The translations under genes and the position numbers were made by a program. The notes under the pieces were generated by a model, which worked only from the letters and a program-made list of their open reading frames with translations, had not been told where the DNA came from and searched no databases. 64,000 nt of DNA from Atopsyche davidsoni (Eukaryota > Arthropoda > Insecta > Trichoptera > Hydrobiosidae). Below are positions 1-10,266 of this stretch, piece by piece. The stretch is from contig JAILWY010000024.1 of assembly GCA_022113835.1 (NCBI GenBank), positions 3,414,501 to 3,478,500 on the forward strand, in the 5' to 3' direction. Numbering within the stretch: the first letter of the stretch is position 1; each line of letters starts with the position of its first letter.

Positions 1-190
1 TAGCATAATCATATAATCCTTTCCTTGCAAAGCTCTGGGGTTTAGATCTGATACTCTTTCTGCAGCAGGCAGCAGAAACAATAGCATATCCTTTACAAGT
101 CCACTACTGTATTACCAATCCTTTACACCAGCTCAGGTATAGAATAGCAGTCATGCACAAGCAACAGAATGAGAAAAACGAGGAGTCTTT
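1..190 (-). repeat. Dispersed SINE/LINE-3'-end-like repeat, cut by window edge
   Basis: Read on the minus strand, this matches a repeat seen at least eight times in the window. Shared blocks include GGATCGGTAATGGAGTAGTG, ATCAGATCTAAA and GCAAGGAAAGGATTATAT. Other copies lie near 2253-2450, 10640-10950, 12105-12465, 14355-14745, 16650-16750, 19690-19925 and 49560-49725. Copies that reach their 3' end finish in GAAGAAGAAG. No coding potential is seen. The family name is not recognised; a truncated non-LTR element or SINE is inferred. Confidence 0.6.
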
Positions 191-867
191 TCTGATAATA
201 TTGATACTTTGCAGATATCGTTTTCATCGTATGATCTTTGATCTATAAGGATATGTAGATATCCCATTTCAATTATGCAGCATTTCTTGCAGCTGGTTAT
301 CCAGAAAAAAAAACCAAGTAATAAGAGGCAATGGGAAGAAGAATGCTTAGGTGCTTGGAAGTCGAGAGTACTGTTGAACTTATAAGGCCCAGGATACATA
401 TACTCGTATGTTTAGTGAGATTTTTTCTTCTTTTGATCATACAATTTATGACTTTAAAAGCACTGAAATAAAATAAAAAGTATTCATTCAGAAAATTTAT
501 TAATTTTTAATGCCTAGGACCTCGTGTTCAGAAACCATGAACGTGAGCATGAACCACGCTGTATTGTATAATGCGTATAATAATTGTATTGAATACGTTA
601 ATACGATATTTAATCAAACATCCTTTCAAATATTTAAATTTTTAAATACAACGTAACAAGTAATTAACATGCCCGCTGAGCAGTCTTCCGACATATTTAT
701 TAAAATCCATCTATTATTACACAGGAATGCCACAAATAATACAGAACTTAAATATTATCTTAAGGTCAAGATTTAATTATGAAATTCCGCAAAATAAAAT
801 TAAAGATATTATATTATAATAAATTAATTTTAAATATGTGCTGGGGTGTTTGTTTATCCCACGGGCT

Positions 868-902
868 TACGACGTGTGGCTTAGGTGGTAGCGTACGTGG
901 AT
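868..902 (+). repeat. tRNA-like SINE head fragment
   Basis: The segment GTGGCTTAGGTGGTAGCGTAC resembles a pol III A-box region and recurs almost exactly near 27733-27760. There is no complete tRNA cloverleaf. It is read as a remnant of a tRNA-derived SINE, not a tRNA gene. Confidence 0.4.
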
Positions 903-934
903 TAGTCTATTTTCGTTATTGAGTCTGTCTAAAG

Positions 935-1067
935 CAGTGTTTTTCAACCTGTGGGTCGCGGGTATAATAAAAAGACAATTGTTTATATTTAGTCCTATAA
1001 ATCACTGACATAGTTTTAAGGGTCGCCAGAATTTTTTTCGCATATTCAAAAAGGTTGAAAAACACTG
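935..1067. mobile_element. Complete 133-bp non-autonomous hAT-type MITE
   Basis: The ends are perfect 15-bp terminal inverted repeats, CAGTGTTTTTCAACC on the left and its exact reverse complement on the right. The flanks are GTCTAAAG and GTCTAAGG, an 8-bp target-site duplication with one mismatch, which is the size expected for hAT elements. The interior codes for nothing. Single-ended relatives with the same terminus lie at about 7957 and 8562. Confidence 0.85.
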
Positions 1068-1309
1068 GTCTAAGGCTTTTTGGGATGTGCAGATTTTTGG
1101 GACAAATGTAAATGCCGGAGACGCAAAAACTATTTACTCAAATATGGCATTTTCCACGCAGCGAGTTTATTATACTAGATTTTTTAAATATATTTTTTCT
1201 GCGTCTTTATTGCGAATTCTCGGATAACGTATTCGATTATCCGAACTTATTTTAAGATATGTAAAAAGCACTCAATGATTTATATAATTGAATATTTTTA
1301 AATAACGAT

Positions 1310-1460
1310 ATGGGAATGTCTTGCACAGAATGAAAGAGAGCTCATGCAAAGGTCTCCTAATACAGCATCCTGCAGCTGATTGTCCAAGGAAAAGGAGGCA
1401 TTGGAAGGAGAAAGCTTACGTGGATGTGGAATTCACGCCAGTAGCTAGAAATTGGAAGTA
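1310..1460 (+). repeat. LINE ORF2 C-terminal fragment
   Basis: Translation around 1370-1430 gives LQLIVQGK-like residues followed by GGIGRRKLTWMWNSRQ. This resembles the tail after the reverse transcriptase domain of many insect LINE ORF2 proteins (pattern QLIxxGKxxGxRxxGRRKxxWxxN). Related remnants lie at 2880-3050 and 9960-10070, and in reverse near 14970-15010. It is broken and too short to classify to clade. Confidence 0.5.
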
Positions 1461-2252
1461 TATACTAAAAATGGGCACTAAAAAAAGAATATAACGATAT
1501 GCTAATTTTTTATTTCGTTTTCTGCGTTGTTTTGATCGCCGATTTTAGGGATTTTGAAATGCCCGAAGATGTTTGAAGACGTGACCGAAACGTCGGAAAA
1601 CACGCCCAGCGGTTCTTTGGCTTGTTTTGCTTCATCAGCTACTGCATAGCATTGAAACAGCATTGCTTCACGCTCTGGTGCTACCGGGATATTTCGCGAG
1701 TGTTTATTGTTACTAACCTAATTGCACTAATGCGTTGCTGTAACACTGGCGTGCCTACTTATCATCCAACGGGATTTTTTTTGTTTATTTTTCCACCGGA
1801 GCTGGAAAACCTTCAGATAATCGTCCAGCTTCTGAAAGAATTTTACTGCATCATTAACTACCTATAACATACCCCAGTGTCTTCATGCTTCTTGTAAAGG
1901 AGGTAAGACATGAAGACGTAGCCACTGTGGAAGGGAAGGGCTCTCTTGCTGGATCTCCTCTCCAGAGGAGATCTCCAGGAGTCCTCAACTGCGTCTCTGA
2001 CTGATCTGCTTACCTACATGGAAGGGACCAGATCCTGCATCGACCATCTCTTGTCACTTGAAGAGCGTGTACTCGCAGACCACCCTATCCTCGCCAGGTA
2101 GCCGCCGTGAACACCTGTGAGAAGCTGGGTCAGTCTCTAAGTGACCTGACCCTGGTTGCGGAACCATCGTCATCTCTTTTACTATATTGACACGGAAAAA
2201 GAGATGTGACCTGAACCCAAAACGTTAAACCACCAATACAAAAAAAATTAGT
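1461..2252. other. Intergenic DNA, no gene seen
   Basis: There is no convincing coding exon. The block 1566-1605 contains a degenerate GAAGATG...GACCGAAACGTC motif of the hammerhead-like family discussed in the findings. The stretch 1900-2215 is GC-richer, with palindromic TCTCCAGAGGAGA-type sequence, and is probably transposon-derived, but I could not identify it. Confidence 0.5.
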
Positions 2253-2450
2253 CGTCTTCTTCTAGTGCCTCTCCTCATAGAGGGTTGGTGACCATTTCAT
2301 CGAATATATTTATATGTGATTCGGCCGTACTTCCGACTTCCAGCATATTCCTCCACAATCTTTCCAAGTCTACTACACTATTACCGATCCTTTACAAACG
2401 CTCAGGGCACAGAATGGCAGCCATATAGGCAGAATAGGGAGAGCGAGGAT
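2253..2450 (-). repeat. Dispersed CTTCTTCTTC-ended repeat copy
   Basis: This minus-strand copy of the dispersed repeat begins at the (GAA)-tail end, CTTCTTCTAGTGCCTCTCCTC, and runs into the GGATCGGTAATG-type block. It is internally rearranged compared with the copy at 14355-14745. No coding potential is visible. Confidence 0.6.
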
Positions 2451-2779
2451 TTTCTGTTTCTTGAATAGAATAAGTCAATAATGTATTTAATATAGTCAGT
2501 ATCACTTGATACAAAGACAAGGACAAAGAGCTACTGATACATTTGCGATGTTTTTTAATGTCGAAATAAATTATATTTTAATAAAAAATGGTGGATTTTT
2601 AAGGTTAAATATCAAAATAATTGTATGCATTTTGGCTGCAACACAACCTACAACTAAACCAAAAGCTAGCCAATAGAATCCTCTATTGCGCTATGATTTT
2701 CTTTGGGATTATATTATGTTAAAAAAGTCACCAAAATTCATATTTAAATCTGCTTGCGTCGCTGCGCTTAGAAATGTGG

Positions 2780-3052
2780 CTTTATGGGAGAATCTTTAAA
2801 ATATCATGGATTGACCGCGTCACAATCAAGCAGAACTACTGACAATATATCTTACATATGTAGAAAATAATAAATATAGCTACTACAGCTGATTTTACAA
2901 GGAATAAGAGGCATTGGAAAGAGGAAACTAACGTGGATGTGGAATTCACGCCAGTGGTTGAAATCGGGAATACAGCTGGTTAAGTAAGACAAATATATGT
3001 TCAGTGAAATGGTCACCAACCTCCTCTGAGGAGAGGCTCTTGGAGAAGAAGA
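2780..3052 (+). repeat. LINE ORF2 3'-end remnant
   Basis: Two blocks look like post-RT LINE ORF2 sequence. About 2784-2840 translates to GRIFKISWIDRVT, and 2883-2950 carries the GRxxLTWMWNSRQ-like motif. The last ~65 bp (TATGTTCAGTGAAATGGTCA onward) end in GGAGAAGAAGAC and match the tail of the SINE-like repeats, so LINE and SINE appear to share a 3' end. Stops and frameshifts make this a dead fragment. Confidence 0.5.
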
Positions 3053-3292
3053 CATTGCTGCTTAGATTTGTATGAAACTGTGCATCACGCTGTTCGAGCA
3101 TACACATGACAATTTTCTAATATGGGATACGTTTTATTGAAATCGTATAGCAACAGCAGCTACGAAATTTATTTCAGCTTGCTATTTGCGTCGAAAATGC
3201 CAAATGACAGTAAATATTTTAGAGACTTAGGTAGTGAGGTGTAATAAATAAAATTATATAATTAGGGATTGCAATATATATATATATTTTAT

Positions 3293-3298
3293 TTTATT
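3293..3298 (-). terminator. Poly(A) signal of first RR-2 cuticle gene
   Basis: AATAAA on the minus strand, about 70 bp beyond the stop codon at 3369. Several overlapping AATAAA-like hexamers occur in this AT run. Confidence 0.55.
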
Positions 3299-3368
3299 TT
3301 ATAAAGTTTCAGTCAATGCAGGTGGAACAGGCCAGGTCAGGTTATGTACAAGTTCAGGAGGCGCCGGT

Positions 3369-4323
3369 TCAGTAGTGGTGGTGGTGGTGGGGCGGGGCGT
3401 GCACGGTGGGGCCGATCTTCTTCACCACGGCGTTGAACCCATGGACGTCATCAGCCGAGTAGTCCACCACGCGCAGAGAACCATCAGGCTCCACCAGCGA
3501 GTACGAGCCTGCAAGGAGACAACATCAGTCACATGGAGAAAGCAATGAAGAACCCTGAGGGAGACCCTGTCGAGATACCCTCTCAGGTGATTACAGAACC
3601 TATCGATTAGAGTTGCGATTTGAATTCCAGATAATTGGAGCTGTTTTCTGACTTGTACATGCACATGATAAAATATAATAAACAACCATTTGCTGAGAGA
3701 CAGCAATAAACGTAGGAGCACCCACTCACCCTTGACCACGCCCCCGTCGCGGACTTCCTTCTGGGTCTTGATGTCTCCGCTGTGCAGATCCTTCACTCCG
3801 TAGTCGAACTCATACTTGGGGTAAGCCTGTGGACACGGAGCGACATTGTTACAGAGCGCGATATACACATCAGCAGAGGAAAGGGATGTTATGATTGAAC
3901 TATTACGTGTTCGTGGTGTCCATGATGCCCATGTGCATAGCCGAGTCCTCCATAGCCAAGCCCCCCGTAGCCGAGCCTTTGATAGCCGAGTCCCCCATAG
4001 CCGTATCCCCCGTAGCCCATCTCGTTGTGGCCGAGTCCGCCATAGCCGTATCCCCCGTAGCCCAGCTCGTTGAGGCCGAGTCCCCCATAGCCCAGGGTGT
4101 ACCCTAGACCGAGGCCCCCATGACCGTGGCTGGCATGGGCGATGTTCACGACGTTGCTGTGCGACACAGCATGGCCGCTGCAGGCTGCTGCGAGCACCAC
4201 CAGACACAAGGACACCTGCAGCACAAACAAAGTAAAAATCATCCCTTAATACAACACCATGCAATCGTATAAAACACTGTGCTTTATAAGTGAATAAATT
4301 TATATTACCTTGAAGAACGTCAT
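3369..4323 (-). CDS. RR-2 cuticular protein, Gly/Tyr-rich (copy 1)
   Basis: Structural cuticle protein predicted to be secreted by epidermis and to bind chitin. Four coding exons on the minus strand, 4309-4323, 3907-4215, 3730-3826 and 3369-3508, join in frame to 186 residues. Exon 1 encodes MTFFK only; intron 1 splits the signal peptide ([16 protein letters not shown]), as is typical of insect cuticle genes. Residues about 30-108 are [13 protein letters not shown] repeats with a His-rich end (HGHHGHHEH). Residues 109-186 are an RR-2 Rebers-Riddiford domain with [25 protein letters not shown] and GFNAVV, ending in a His tail. It differs from the other copies by RDGG for RDGD. All introns have GT-AG ends and compatible phases. 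The start has a TATA/initiator pair about 35-70 bp upstream. Long antisense frames here follow from the repeat and are not genes. Confidence 0.92.
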
Positions 4324-4357
4324 GGTAACTTGATGATACTTCAAAAGCTGGTGTTCA

Positions 4358-4391
4358 ACTGACTTCTTTGCTTTCAGTTCTGGTTTATATA
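4358..4391 (-). promoter_or_regulatory. TATA box plus TCAGT initiator
   Basis: On the minus strand TATATAAA (4384-4391) lies about 29 bp upstream of TCAGT (4358-4362), the arthropod initiator. Spacing and position 35 bp before the ATG at 4323 fit a focused core promoter. Two other genes in the cluster have the same arrangement and the third has a near match. Confidence 0.8.
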
Positions 4392-6398
4392 CCTGCTGGC
4401 GCAGGCTTTTCAGCTGAATAGAGCCTTCACTGCCTTGACTGTTACAGCATTTTCTGCAATGTTAATTGGCAACTCTACATTGAAATTTTTCATTGAAATG
4501 CGTGTTAAATTATTGAATGCTAATGCGAGAGCTCATTTGATTTTTTTGCGTATTTCCTCGTATTAATGTCTGTTACTCGCCTTGTGCACAACTGTGGGCT
4601 AATTGGTTAAGACGGGGTCCTCGGTTTGATTCCAGTACTGGCAGGTGATGAAGCTCGACTCTCTCGAAGCTTGGTCGAAAACGATTTGTATTGCATCACA
4701 TATGTCGATATATTTTTAATGTATATTTAAATTAATTTTAATATATTATTTTTTTTTTTTTTAGAATTAAGCATGTATTATATGTTAATAAAAATACTAA
4801 GGTGAGTAATGTTGTATTATATTAATATAACGTATGTTTATATAATGCATGTATATATTCACAAGTAATTGTGTTCACCATACCTATTATCTATTATTTA
4901 ATATAGACCCATTCTGCCTAACCAAGAAGCATTAAAAACGTTAAAAATTTATATTAATGCTTTATCGACGAAAAAATATCTAAAACATATGTTTTTTATT
5001 GGTTGGTTTTTTTTCCGGGAATTTTTTTTGGTTTTATCAGATAAAAGCAAATTGAAGTTTTCTCAAAAGCAGGGATTGCGTTTTGCGCCGCTTTTTGATA
5101 ATGAAGGTTCACCCAAGCCAAAAATAAATATACAGGCTTTACGTCTTTATTCAATGATTATACTGTATTTATTGCGAGCGGGAGACATTTATGCTCGGAA
5201 AATCTGTAAACAAATAATCCATAAAATGAAACGAAGTCTGCACAGAAAGAGTCAAGTAGGCAAGAAGTAGAAATATTGCATTGCTAGTGCAGCTGTGCCA
5301 GAATCATCTGAGAATAAAGTGTTTATAACCACACTACTCATGAAAGGTAGAAGGCCGCAAAGAAAGAGGCAGACGGTCAAGCTTTAAAGACAATTGCAGG
5401 TGTGTCTGGCGGAATCACGGAATACCTGCACCAAAGAATTTTCTCATAACAGAAGTTAAGAATAATATTGCCTGAATGAGATTCAAATCTGAAATTGAGG
5501 AAACCATTGGAAATATTTATTTAAATAAAAAATAGATTTATAGGGTTGATTTGATGTTTTTCAGTTTCCGCCGATTGTGGCATCCATGAAAAGTTGCAAC
5601 CTAACGGAAACGGATGTCGATAAAAGAAATCCAGATTAATGAACTTACAAGGCGTGATTTCATATGTCGATACTAATACATACAATGAAAAAAATTACAC
5701 CTCGGCGGCTGTTTGTTCTAGAGCTCTTTACCAATTGAACTACTGTGGTATTGTTTCTACGAAAATATTTTTTAATTTTTTGTTGTTTCAAGCGATCATA
5801 TAAACACAATAAGGTAAAGCAGTTTAAATACTTACTTGGACCAAGAAACCAGAGTGAGAATTGAGACAGGACGAAGTACATTTAACAAAATGAGTATAAA
5901 AGTGTTATATGCCAGATACATCACTTAAGAAACTCTCTGGAGATTTACTAAGTGTTAAGTCGCCTTAGTTATTCTTAAAACAGCTACAATGCGAAAAATT
6001 AAAATGTTGCTTTGTAGAAGATTCTGTAGCTTTATAAAAGCATTATATTTATTTGATTGTTTAAATGATTTCATTGAATATTTAAATTAAAATTCTTTTT
6101 TTTTATTAATATTAAAGCAGTGATTATATTAAAATGACCCTTGTTTCAAGATATAATTCAGGCATATTATTATATGCACCATTAGTTGTGTGACAATACT
6201 TTTGAAATATCTGAGTAAAAAAAAACCATTTACTTGGAGAAAATTATTCATTTCTTAGCCCTCGGCTTACAAAGTATATTTATATATATATTTTTTGTGT
6301 ATAGGATTTCACTCATAATTAGATATTTTTCCAATTGCTTGGGTTCTATAGGAAGGAAGGTAAATAAGTAAAATATAATTTTATGGAGGATTAATATG
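4392..6398. other. Intergenic, AT-rich, with SINE fragments
   Basis: No gene is recognised. At 4596-4640 a tRNA-like block has an A-box-like GGCTAATTGGTTAAGACG and a B-box-like GGTTTGATTCC. At 5722-5752 (minus) CAGTAGTTCAATTGGTAAAG is a second tRNA-like head. The reading frame at 4989-5270 has no recognisable domain and is AT-biased. DNA just left of 6398 (from about 6240) is homologous to the 3' flank of the plus-strand RR-2 gene at 13750-13880. Confidence 0.55.
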
Positions 6399-6404
6399 TT
6401 TATT
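6399..6404 (-). terminator. Poly(A) signal of second RR-2 gene
   Basis: AATAAA on the minus strand, about 71 bp past the stop codon. It sits in a block conserved with the poly(A) site of the plus-strand copy at 13743-13748. Confidence 0.65.
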
Positions 6405-6474
6405 GTATAAAGTTTCAGTCGATGCAGGTGGACAGGGCCGGGTCAGGTTATGTACAAGTTCAGGAGGCGCCGGT

Positions 6475-7576
6475 TCAGTAGTGGTGGTGGTGGTGGGGCA
6501 GGGCGTGCACGGTGGGGCCGATCTTCTTCACCACGGCGTTGAAGCCATGGACATCGTCAGCTGAGTAGTCCACCACGCGCAGAGAGCCATCAGGCTCCAC
6601 CAGCGAGTATGAGCCTGCAAGGAGACGGCGTCAGTCACATGGAGAAAGCAATGGAGTACCCTGAGGGAGCCCCTGTCGAGATACTCTCTCAGGTGATTGC
6701 AGAAGGTATCGATTAGGGTTGTGATTTGAATTCTAGATAGCGGAGTTGTTTTCGGACTTGTACATTGCATATGATAAAATATAATGAAGAACCATTTGCT
6801 GAGAGACAGCAATAAATGTAAGAGCGCCCACTCACCCTTGACCACGTCCCCGTCGCGCACCTCCTGCTGGGACTTGATGTCTCCGCTGTGCAGGTCCTTC
6901 ACTCCGTAGTCGAACTCGTACTTGGGGTGAGCCTGTAAACGTGACAAGGCGGGGTTACTGTGAGCACATAAGACGCCACAAGGGAGGATCTGTTATTCGA
7001 ACTGGAAAGTTATAATCGATGTCTTACGTGTTCGTCATGCCCGTGATGCCCAGCGCCATAATATCCATGTCCATAGCCTTGTCCAGCATAGCTGAGTCCA
7101 TCATAGCCAAGTCCTCCATAGCCTTGTCCAGCATAGCCAAGTCCTCCATAACCTTGTCCAGCATAGCCTAGACTACTATATCCAAGTCCTCCTAAGCCTT
7201 GTCCAGCATAGCCGAGTCCTCCGTATCCAAGGTTTCCATATCCGAGACCTCCGTAGCCGTACCCTCCGTGGCCTCCTAGTCCCCCATAGCCCAGTCCGTA
7301 CCCGGCTCCTCCATACCCGAGCCCGCCGTAGCCGAGTCCCCCATATCCGGCATGACCGTCACTGCGGACGATGCTGCTGTGGGACACGGCATGGCTGCTG
7401 CAGATCGCCACCAGCGTCGCCAGGCACAGGGACACCTGCAAGACGAGATCGTTCCTATCAGACATCTCCAGAACAAACATAGAAGGCCACCTCTTACTAG
7501 GCTAAGTCATCAGGTGCCATTCATTTTATGTTGAGGATCAGTTTATTGTCAATTATGGTACCTTGAGGAATGCCAT
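6475..7576 (-). CDS. RR-2 cuticular protein, Gly/Tyr-rich (copy 2)
   Basis: Second chitin-binding cuticle protein gene. Exons 7562-7576 (MAFLK), 7028-7435, 6836-6932 and 6475-6614 join to 219 residues. The signal peptide continues in exon 2 as [16 protein letters not shown]. Residues about 30-141 are [14 protein letters not shown] decapeptide repeats ending [10 protein letters not shown]. Residues 142-219 form an RR-2 domain ([41 protein letters not shown]) with a C-terminal His run. Phases are 0, 0 and 1, the same as in copies 1 and 3. Intron 2 start, intron 3, the RR exons and the 3' flank are nearly identical in reverse orientation to the gene at 11708-13672, which indicates recent duplication or conversion. 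Confidence 0.92.
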
Positions 7577-7631
7577 GTCTCTGAAGCTGTGTTTTTCTTG
7601 AAGCTGTGTCTTGGACGACGCCTGGCTGAGC

Positions 7632-7664
7632 ACTGACTGGAGGCAGCGAGGCTTCGCTTATATA
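7632..7664 (-). promoter_or_regulatory. TATA box plus TCAGT initiator
   Basis: Minus-strand TATATAA (7658-7664) lies 28 bp upstream of TCAGT (7632-7636). The ATG at 7576 follows about 56 bp later. Same architecture as at 4358-4391. Confidence 0.78.
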
Positions 7665-7955
7665 TCGCAGGGAAGGAAGTTCTCTGGCCAAGTTTCGTCA
7701 TATTTTCCATCACACCTCGCGGTGGACATGCAGAACGAACTGCGTTCTCAAGGTCACTCGATGCTGGATATTCACAGTGCGGTTCGAAACATCATTAATT
7801 ATTGTTTATTTTGCAGTATTTAACACCGGAATAGATAATTTAAAGCGATAATGTAAATTGAAGGCAAAAAGAGGAAGGACGTTTAGTTATAAATTATACA
7901 ACAAAATGTATCACAATTTTTTGATTAACATATAGAGCATTTGATTAACATGTAG

Positions 7956-8290
7956 GGCAGTGTTTTTCAACCTGTGGGTCGCTACCGCTAAGGAAGGGAT
8001 GAATAATAATGCTATTGGGAAGCAGCAATACGCAGACTTATCTTTCCAATATAAAACTGCGATGTAGGAAGACTAGGAAACCATGGGATTCGGAAACCAT
8101 AAAAACTGGCTCAGCAGGTGTATATGCTCAGTGAGATGGTCTCTTACCTTCTCTGAGAAGAGGCACTTGATGAAGCCAGGAAAGGATTGTATAATAATGC
8201 TGCGGTGTAAAAAGACTTGGGGACCATTACACTGCTCAACCAAGAAAACCGTGAACAGACTTCTTCAGTGAGATGGTCCTCAACAATAAT
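7956..8290 (+). repeat. hAT terminus abutting rearranged dispersed repeat
   Basis: CAGTGTTTTTCAACCTGTGG at about 7957 is one end of a hAT-type element like that at 935, but no partner end follows. From about 7990 the sequence is the dispersed repeat (AATAATGCTATTGGG, AATATAAAACTGCGATG, CTCAGTGAGATGGTC), partly duplicated so that two imperfect copies lie in tandem up to 8290. Confidence 0.5.
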
Positions 8291-8561
8291 AGTTTATTCA
8301 ATGAGTTTAGAGGCCCCCTGTAGCGAGCTGCCGTCTCGGTACATTTGCTTGGCCGACCTTTATTTTTTTGGAAAACTCAAGTCATTGAACCACTTCACGA
8401 ATGATTCGTTGCGTAATCTCTCCACAGTGAGATAACGACTGAGATAATATTCAAAGTCGAATTTTCTTTTGTACCTTAGCGGCTTTGAGGTTAATTTTAA
8501 TAACAATGTACAAATATAGAGCACGTCTTGCATATATTTATATTCACGTCAATTAATGCCA

Positions 8562-8600
8562 GTGTTTTTCAACCTTTTTGATACGCGACTCCTTTGTCAT
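8562..8600 (+). mobile_element. Single hAT-type terminus
   Basis: CAGTGTTTTTCAACCTTTTT followed by GATACGCGACTCC resembles one end of the MITE at 935-1067. No matching inverted end with a duplication was found, so it is a truncated relic. Confidence 0.45.
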
Positions 8601-8964
8601 AATATTATATTTATTACTGCTTCAGTTATGCAAATTTTTATGGTCAAGTTTATAATATTAAAATAGGATATTTTTGAACAAAATAAGAAAGTCTATTACA
8701 AGTCGAATAATATTTTAAGATATAATTTCAATATGTATTATTATTATTGAAATAAAAACTTCTTTGAAAAATGCAAAATTAATTTTGTTGCTTTCAAAGG
8801 GCACTCGTGTTTTTTTTATGTTTAAAAAATCGCATACAATATTGATTATTTTGTGAAATCTTGCCTTGGCTCAGGAATTCGAGAATTAGACCAAATATTT
8901 TATATTTCATTAACACATACGCCTTATCGATTATTAAAATAAGCGACTCGGTCGATTGCATGTG

Positions 8965-10266
8965 CAGTCAACCCTCCCATAACGCGATACTCTTACAACG
9001 CGATTTCATTTTTTCCGTTTAACAACATTACTGGCTTCAATATGATTATATTATATTATTTATTAGATTTATATAATGAATTTTTCTTTTAATAAAATAT
9101 TTGTGAATTTTACAATTTCAGTTATCTGGGAATTTCCCTATTAATGAAGAGACGATGCAACATTTCTCTAGTTTGATATTTATATATATACAAATATATA
9201 TAGTATATAGCAGGGGTGGCCAAACTTTTGATCAGTACGTGTGAATATTTTTTTAAATTATAGGTGGCGGTCTACCAACATGGTAACAATACTTAATACA
9301 CATATTATATAGTAATAATATTTTTTCTTCTGGTGCCTCTCTTTATGGGTAGTTGGTGACCATTTCATCGAATATATTCCTATCCTGGGCCAGTCTCACT
9401 GATTCGGTCGTACTTCCAGTGCCCTTTTTCCCTTCGATATTGTCTTGAAATGTGGCCTAATTGGGAGACCTCGATCTTTTTACTATCATCAGGTGTTTTC
9501 TTTCTTTGCGCATTCTGTGCAAGACTCTCTCGTATGCAAAATCATATTTATACGCAGCAGTTTGATTAAAATATCACTTGTATGTAAATGCGATGCCAAA
9601 AACCGTTTATTTAGTATTCGCGAGCAACAAAACAACAGCGATTGACATTTAACAATTTAGCATCGTAGCTTGCCGTACATATTTGTTGGACGTTCATGTA
9701 TGTTATTCATTGTCACACTGTATATTGACGTTTACAAACAAACGTGTCGACTGCCAAGAATGTACTAGTGTGATGTCAGCACGCGATCGACCTCGACTGC
9801 GTCATCGGCAGGCGAGGCCCAGATGTCGTTGCTAGGCGGAATCATATGCGTCTTCTTGGAGATTCACTAAGTGTTATGTCGAAAGCTACTGTGCGATTAA
9901 TCGAGGGTGGCTATATGGGAGAACCCTTAAAATACCATGGGTTACAAACGAGAGCCTTGCACAACCCCTGACGATGGTAAAGAACCGTAAGATCTCCTAT
10001 TTTGGCCACATTTTTCGAAACAGTATGTATAGCATCCAACAGTTGATTGTCCAAGCAAAAGAGATGTAATACTAAAACATATCGAGCTATTTTACGAAAC
10101 GAAAATAATGATGTCTTCTCACAGAGTTATCAGTTTATGTGAGACGGGGGTATAGAGATAGGTCACATAAGCATAGGCTTTGGCCACCCCTGATTGTGTG
10201 TTGACTTCTTAAAGTTTCGTACAACGCGGTTTCGCATAACGCGGTGCGAATGAATCGCGGGGACTG
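8965..10266. mobile_element. Pogo/Tigger-like DNA transposon relic (nested)
   Basis: The left end is CAGTCAACCC with CATAACGCGAT and CAACGCGATTT; the right end, reverse-complemented, is CAGTCCCCGCG with CCGCGTTATGCG and CCGCGTTGTACG. CAGT termini with repeated AACGCG motifs are typical of pogo/Tigger-type Tc1-mariner elements. A short stretch near 9121-9170 may be a transposase remnant. No TA duplication is visible, and the interior is largely occupied by the element at 9211-10192. Assignment is tentative. Confidence 0.4.
9211..10192. mobile_element. Second hAT-like element inside the pogo-like relic
   Basis: Termini CAGGGGTGGCCAAA and its inverted copy TTTGGCCACCCCTG bound about 980 bp. Inside are a dispersed-repeat block (9315-9440, minus) and a LINE ORF2 tail fragment (9890-10070, with a YFGHIF motif and QLIVQ). 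Flanking 8-mers do not match, so an intact insertion is not proven. A further orphan end, GGCCACCCCTG, lies at about 23746. Confidence 0.4.

Noticed and set aside
3422..4264. 280-codon minus-strand frame through the first cuticle gene
   Set aside because: It runs through introns 2 and 3 in a frame other than that of the RR-2 exons; it is a by-product of the GYGGL repeat and GC content.
4596..4640. Possible tRNA gene
   Set aside because: A- and B-box-like blocks are present but no acceptor stem or complete cloverleaf can be drawn; best read as a SINE head. The same applies to 5722-5752, 16262-16288 and 16340-16372.
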